A DNA stretch of 64,000 nt, taken from assembly GCA_910589415.1 (NCBI GenBank), contig OU342631.1, positions 12,834,001-12,898,000 of the forward strand. Reading direction: 5' to 3'. The notes under the pieces are model-generated. The model did no database searches and was not told where the DNA came from. It saw only the letters and a program-made list of their open reading frames with translations. The DNA comes from Malachius bipustulatus (taxonomy: Eukaryota; Arthropoda; Insecta; Coleoptera; Melyridae). This document shows positions 59,870 through 64,000 of the stretch, piece by piece (position 1 is the first letter of the stretch; each line of letters starts with the position of its first letter). Both the position numbers and the translations under genes were made by a program.

Positions 59870-62395
59870 TGTTTATTTTCAGCACAATTAATACAACAGG
59901 AGGAGTGAGTACTTTGCGCATTTAAAAAACCGTTCACTGTGTGTTCCTCTCCGACGTCGTCATTAAGACGAGTCTTGTTAAATTTAAATTATGAAAGTTA
60001 TGAAAATTTCATTTCAAGATAATACAATCCATGGCCGCTACAGAAATAAATTGTGCGTAAAATGAGTAACGAAAAAATAACAATTTTTAAAGAGACTCCA
60101 TACAAATATTTACGCGAACCGAGACTGTTTCTTTTAGGAAATTCAAAGCCATATTGACTCGGGTCCTTCGAAATATAACTCCAAGAAAGAATCTGTCCGC
60201 AGGATAGCAAACGAAAAAAAAGCTGAAAAGAGAACGGATAATCCGAGGGGCACTTATTTCTTTTTATTACGCTACAAGTGATAAGTCTGGAGAGTTTTAA
60301 AATGTTTTTCAAATAATGTGGAAAGTTTTCTTGTCGAGAAACACCAGGCAGTGACATAATCTAATTACATTACGAAGTCAGAAGAGAATTATTTCGTTTA
60401 GGGAATTTCAATATTATTACAAAGTAGCGGCAGCGTTCGTTGATACTGCGAGGAGTGCGAGGGAGTAATCAGATCAAAATTTAATTTTTTTGCCTACTTG
60501 GGCTGGAACTTGGACGTGATACCGAATCTGTGCGTGCGTCGAATTGTTTTAGTAGAGGAAAATACCAGCTAGATGCAACAAGCGAGCGAGATCGATAAGA
60601 AGTTTCAGAATAAGAGAAGCAATTGCTCGATATCTGTTCTGGTGCTAAAAGGGGAAAGCTTTCCTGGAAGAAAAAAACACATCTAAAAGAGTAAAAAGTA
60701 CCTCGCTACTACCAAGTACGTATACGCCAACGTGTTGCCAAGCAATTTCCCAGATTAGTTCTGCCATATTCTTTATTAATAATTAAACCCTCGAATGAAA
60801 AAGTAAATGGCTTGATACATCTTTAATTAAGAATCATAATGAAATTTAAAGTTTCCTGTCATTTAATTGACTTACACTAGAGAATTACTAAATAAAAATT
60901 AATAGAATTTTAGACGGCGTACTTTTACATTTCTCTTTCTGGATCGTTTAACTGTACCACGTTATAGCAGCTCCGATGTAATTTAAAATTCTAGAAAACG
61001 CATCAATTTATAATTTCACTGACGGCTTTATTTCCTGTCCGTCTAGTCTCCAGTAATTCATCCGCGAAAGTGGCGCCCCGTGTTTTACTTCACTGCAAAT
61101 CGTCAAAGAGCTTAACTAGATTTCGGCCCCTAAAAGAATTTCTTCACGGCTGCAGAAACGGAAAATGAATGAGAATTGTAATACAAAAATATGTCTCGAT
61201 GGTTCAAAAATTGTAATTTTGAGTCGTGAAATAAACGCTGGAAAATTTTATCGGTCACTATCTCATAATAATAAATAACTTATAAATTTAAGTGACAAGA
61301 ATTTAGTATATTCAGACTGAAGAATTGTCGGTATCGGATTTTCAGCACTTGGACCCTACGAATTTATATGGATTATTGGTGCCGAAAAAAATAAAATTTT
61401 AAAAACGATGCGAGTGGGTTAAATTAGTAGATGTCCACGTGTTGAATAAGAGTAACGATGATTATGAGGATGCAGAAAATATTGACGTTTCGTTGTAATT
61501 TTAGCTCATCATCAACCAAAATTACAGCGAAACGACGATCTCTCTATCTTGACAAACAACACATTTTCGCCATTTCATTGCTTCTTTGAAGTGTTATTTT
61601 AAATTTTTCAAATAAATTCTTTAGTAGTTTTTGTTAAAAAATGGATTCTATTGTCAAACGAAAAGGTCAAGAAGAAATTGATTTAGTTTATCCTTTTGTT
61701 TATGTTTGTGTTGAAGAGACTTATTAGATTTTGATTCAAAGCCATCTATAGTCCAATAAAGTTTAAAAAGTCATACGTATCTATTAAGAATACACATTCT
61801 TTTGATTGTTCGATTTATTTTGTTTCCTATACGTGGTTTGCATAGTAACCGTTCAGTTTGCCTAAACACTCCATCCCGCATAAATAGATATACGTCAACA
61901 TTGGTTTTGAATGAAAATTAAATTAACAGCACAAAGAATAGAGTGTCATTACGTGAATAAATTTTCTGTGGTTGTCAGTGGCTCTCAAACTGACGTAAGC
62001 GGTTCAATTCATTGTTTGAATGATTCCTGCAATAATTTATGCTCGTTCACAACTTGATATTTAACTGTTTGACATTTTCTGGTGAAATTAAAAATATTAA
62101 TTCGGACGGTTACTGTGACGTCACATCTGACTTTTTAAACTTAATCGTACCATAAAATGTAGTTCATTATGTTTTCAGATGTCATTTGTCAACCTTCAAT
62201 GCTAAAACATAACTTTTATTTGGTCACTGTGATGCAATTCTAGTTGACTGTTGTAGACAAAGAGATTGGATTCGCTTTTACTTGAAACGTCGTGATGATG
62301 AAAGCTCTATAAAGAATAGAGTTATAGCCCAGGGGCGCAAGCATTTTCGGGGCGTAATTATAATTTAAAATTGTAACGTACAATAATTGTACGCA
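59870..62395. other. No identifiable gene apart from one hairpin
   Basis: AT-rich. The minus frame at 59998-60357 has no recognised domain. Confidence 0.4.
61486..61534. repeat. Hairpin with 17 bp stem
   Basis: CGTTTCGTTGTAATTTT (61486-61502) pairs with AAAATTACAGCGAAACG (61518-61534) with one G-U position, around a 15 base loop. On the minus strand the loop contains TTGATGATGAG, and the stem ends in CGAAACGTC, phrases also found in hammerhead-related repeats. Core pairing for a ribozyme is not convincing. Confidence 0.7.
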
Positions 62396-62399
62396 CTGT

Positions 62400-63460
62400 A
62401 TCGATAATGCCAGTGACCCGTAGGCAACCCGTTTTATCGTGAGTGGTGGTGTTGATTCGATCTTGTGAACGCGCCTAGCTGGAGTCTTAGAGCGTCGACG
62501 ACCTCGAATTTCGAACCTCGATCCTCAATAGTCGAGGAGGTCGAGTCCACCGATGCCTGAGCTTTTCTGCTTCGTTTCTCTTCTGGAAATCACGGAAGGC
62601 AGACCGTTTCGTAAAACCCACCTGTCGCGAAAAATGCACTTCTAACGGCGTCGTGAATTCTATTTTTAAATATCTTAAACATCCATTGTGTTTTGACTTG
62701 GTGAGTGACATAAAATGGTTTCATTACTTTTACTTGAGTTGTACATATAATATTTCTTTTTAATGCAATACGCAATTTTAATTACAGCAATTAATACGAT
62801 CGAGTTTCGCTTATGGCTGCCCACATGTAAAATTTGTTGCTCAAATTTTTAATATCAATTATCTTGAGGATGGGACGTAATTTTTATGTACCCTTGGTAG
62901 GCCAGACTCGATCGGACCGTTAATGCAATCAAGAGTAACTCTGATACATATGAAACTTTCAGCTTTTCCTACCGGATCATATTTTTTCCTACCGGAGCAG
63001 ATTTTTATTACCAGAGCAGATTTTTACTACTGGATCAGATTTTTCCTACCGGATCAGACGTTTTCCTACTGGAGCATTATGCTCAAACTGGACCATTAAT
63101 TGGCAGCCGAGCTGTGAAGTTCCAGTACCCTAGGCTGAAACCATCCACCGTTCAGCTGGAGAATAACCATTGAAGTTAAGTGTCCTTCGCTGGTCCATTT
63201 ATACATCACCGTTCATTCTGCTAAATTCAGCGCTCTTATTTTTATTGATTGTTAACCATGCTCAAGAATTCAATGTGATAATTACTGTGATTTTTTTAAT
63301 AAAGAGTACCTGTTGTTCTGCTGACCCGCTTGTTATTTGTGAACCCTCTTAGACTGGCAGCTCAATCCACGACCCTTGTTGCGTATTGTTTGTCTCATGC
63401 TCTCAACGGTTTTATTTTTCCCTCTAAGGGTAAAATAATTCGTTTCAAAATCTTTTCATT
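62400..63460 (+). repeat. LTR-like dispersed repeat, copy 2
   Basis: Same family, orientation and internal order as 5880-7030: GTGAGTG...TTAATTACAG, GATCGAGTTTCGCT, ACTCGATCGGACCGTTAATG, a 20-21 bp minisatellite at about 62960-63075, AATAAAGAGTACCTGTTGTTCTGCTGACC near 63298, and CTCAATCCACGACCCTTGTT. Both copies end close to CCCTCTAAGGG(C/T)AAAATA(G/A)TTCGTTT. The copies differ by many substitutions, so insertion was not recent. Confidence 0.6.
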
Positions 63461-64000
63461 TTCCTCCAAAAATTCCTCTATTCGAAACATTTACCTATAC
63501 TTGCTGGGAAAATAAAGAAAATATATCTACGAAACTTAGTTCAAGGACAATAAATTGAGTCTGCATTTCTTAACATAGCTCTAAGTAATTTTATAGGATG
63601 GAACGGCGAAATAAGATCTTTTTCTGCAATTTTGTAGGAATTTCATGTTTTTGTATTAATTTTATGTTATAAGTATGTTTTGTTTAGTGAAATAGTTGGT
63701 TATAATTTTTTTTTCAATTCTGACACTTCTTTTAACCCGTCTAGCTCTAGCCATTCACAGACCTTGTGACTGCGGCAATTTTTATTAGTGTTATATTTTC
63801 TTTGCTAATATTTTATTATTCTATTATTTATTTATTATTCTATTATTATGACTCTAGGCTAAGTATTTCAGGAAAAAATGGGAATTCAGAGAAAAGTTTT
63901 GCTATAGTGTTGATTTTCACATCCTTGATGTTTGTTGGGCCGCTGAAGACGAATTTAAAGTTTGCAGGCAAAAATTTGACCCGAAGCTTTGCTTTTTAGC
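63461..64000. other. No identifiable gene
   Basis: AT-rich. The frame at 63766-63999 is open to the window edge and hydrophobic at the start, but it follows AT bias and has no recognised motif. Confidence 0.35.

Overview
This window reads as nuclear DNA of an insect. It is AT-rich, genes have short GT-AG introns (46-113 bp, with one 2 kb exception), most of the sequence is degraded transposons, and the one strongly recognisable gene is an arthropod-type cyclic-nucleotide-gated-like channel (Cngl). I cannot place it to order. No bacterial operons, CRISPR arrays, rRNA genes or convincing tRNA genes were seen.

Layout. 1-10 kb: a tRNA-derived SINE-like element, an LTR-like repeat with an internal minisatellite (second copy at 62.4-63.5 kb), and a complete but inactive Tc1-like element with ~130 bp terminal inverted repeats and TA target duplications. 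10.5-10.8 kb and 22.2-22.6 kb: two unrelated-looking stretches that each place a TATA box just upstream of a dense series of hairpins. Nearly all the hairpins have seven-base loops ending in TGA. 13.8-17.8 kb: a nested inverted repeat of about 4 kb whose arms each carry an outward-facing hammerhead ribozyme. The minus-strand copy looks complete; the plus-strand copy has lost its stem III and cleavage site. 19.7-23.5 kb: mariner and RTE-type remnants.

26.6-30.5 kb: four minus-strand exons of Cngl, covering the N-terminal region to S6. The C-linker and cyclic-nucleotide-binding exons were not found, so the gene either runs off the left side through a very long intron or is truncated. 29.5-36.2 kb: a diverged 0.5 kb repeat pair flanking a non-LTR fragment, a mariner fragment and a solo LTR with a clean 4 bp target duplication.

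38.8-46.8 kb: three plus-strand genes, not in my knowledge as a named family, that I assembled from exons. Each has a signal-peptide exon ending in phase 1, a middle exon ending in phase 0, and an exon with a CxxC-x(14-18)-CxxC module. They look like a tandemly duplicated family of small secreted proteins, interrupted by retrotransposon debris. That debris includes a reverse-transcriptase motif repeated about four times.

47-64 kb: further MITE-like palindromes (a ~970 bp near-perfect one at 54.5 kb sits inside a repeat family also present at 40 kb), mariner and R1-like remnants, an LTR-like unit, and long stretches with nothing I can identify. The most notable items are the hairpin arrays, the hammerhead-bearing palindrome and the CxxC gene cluster.
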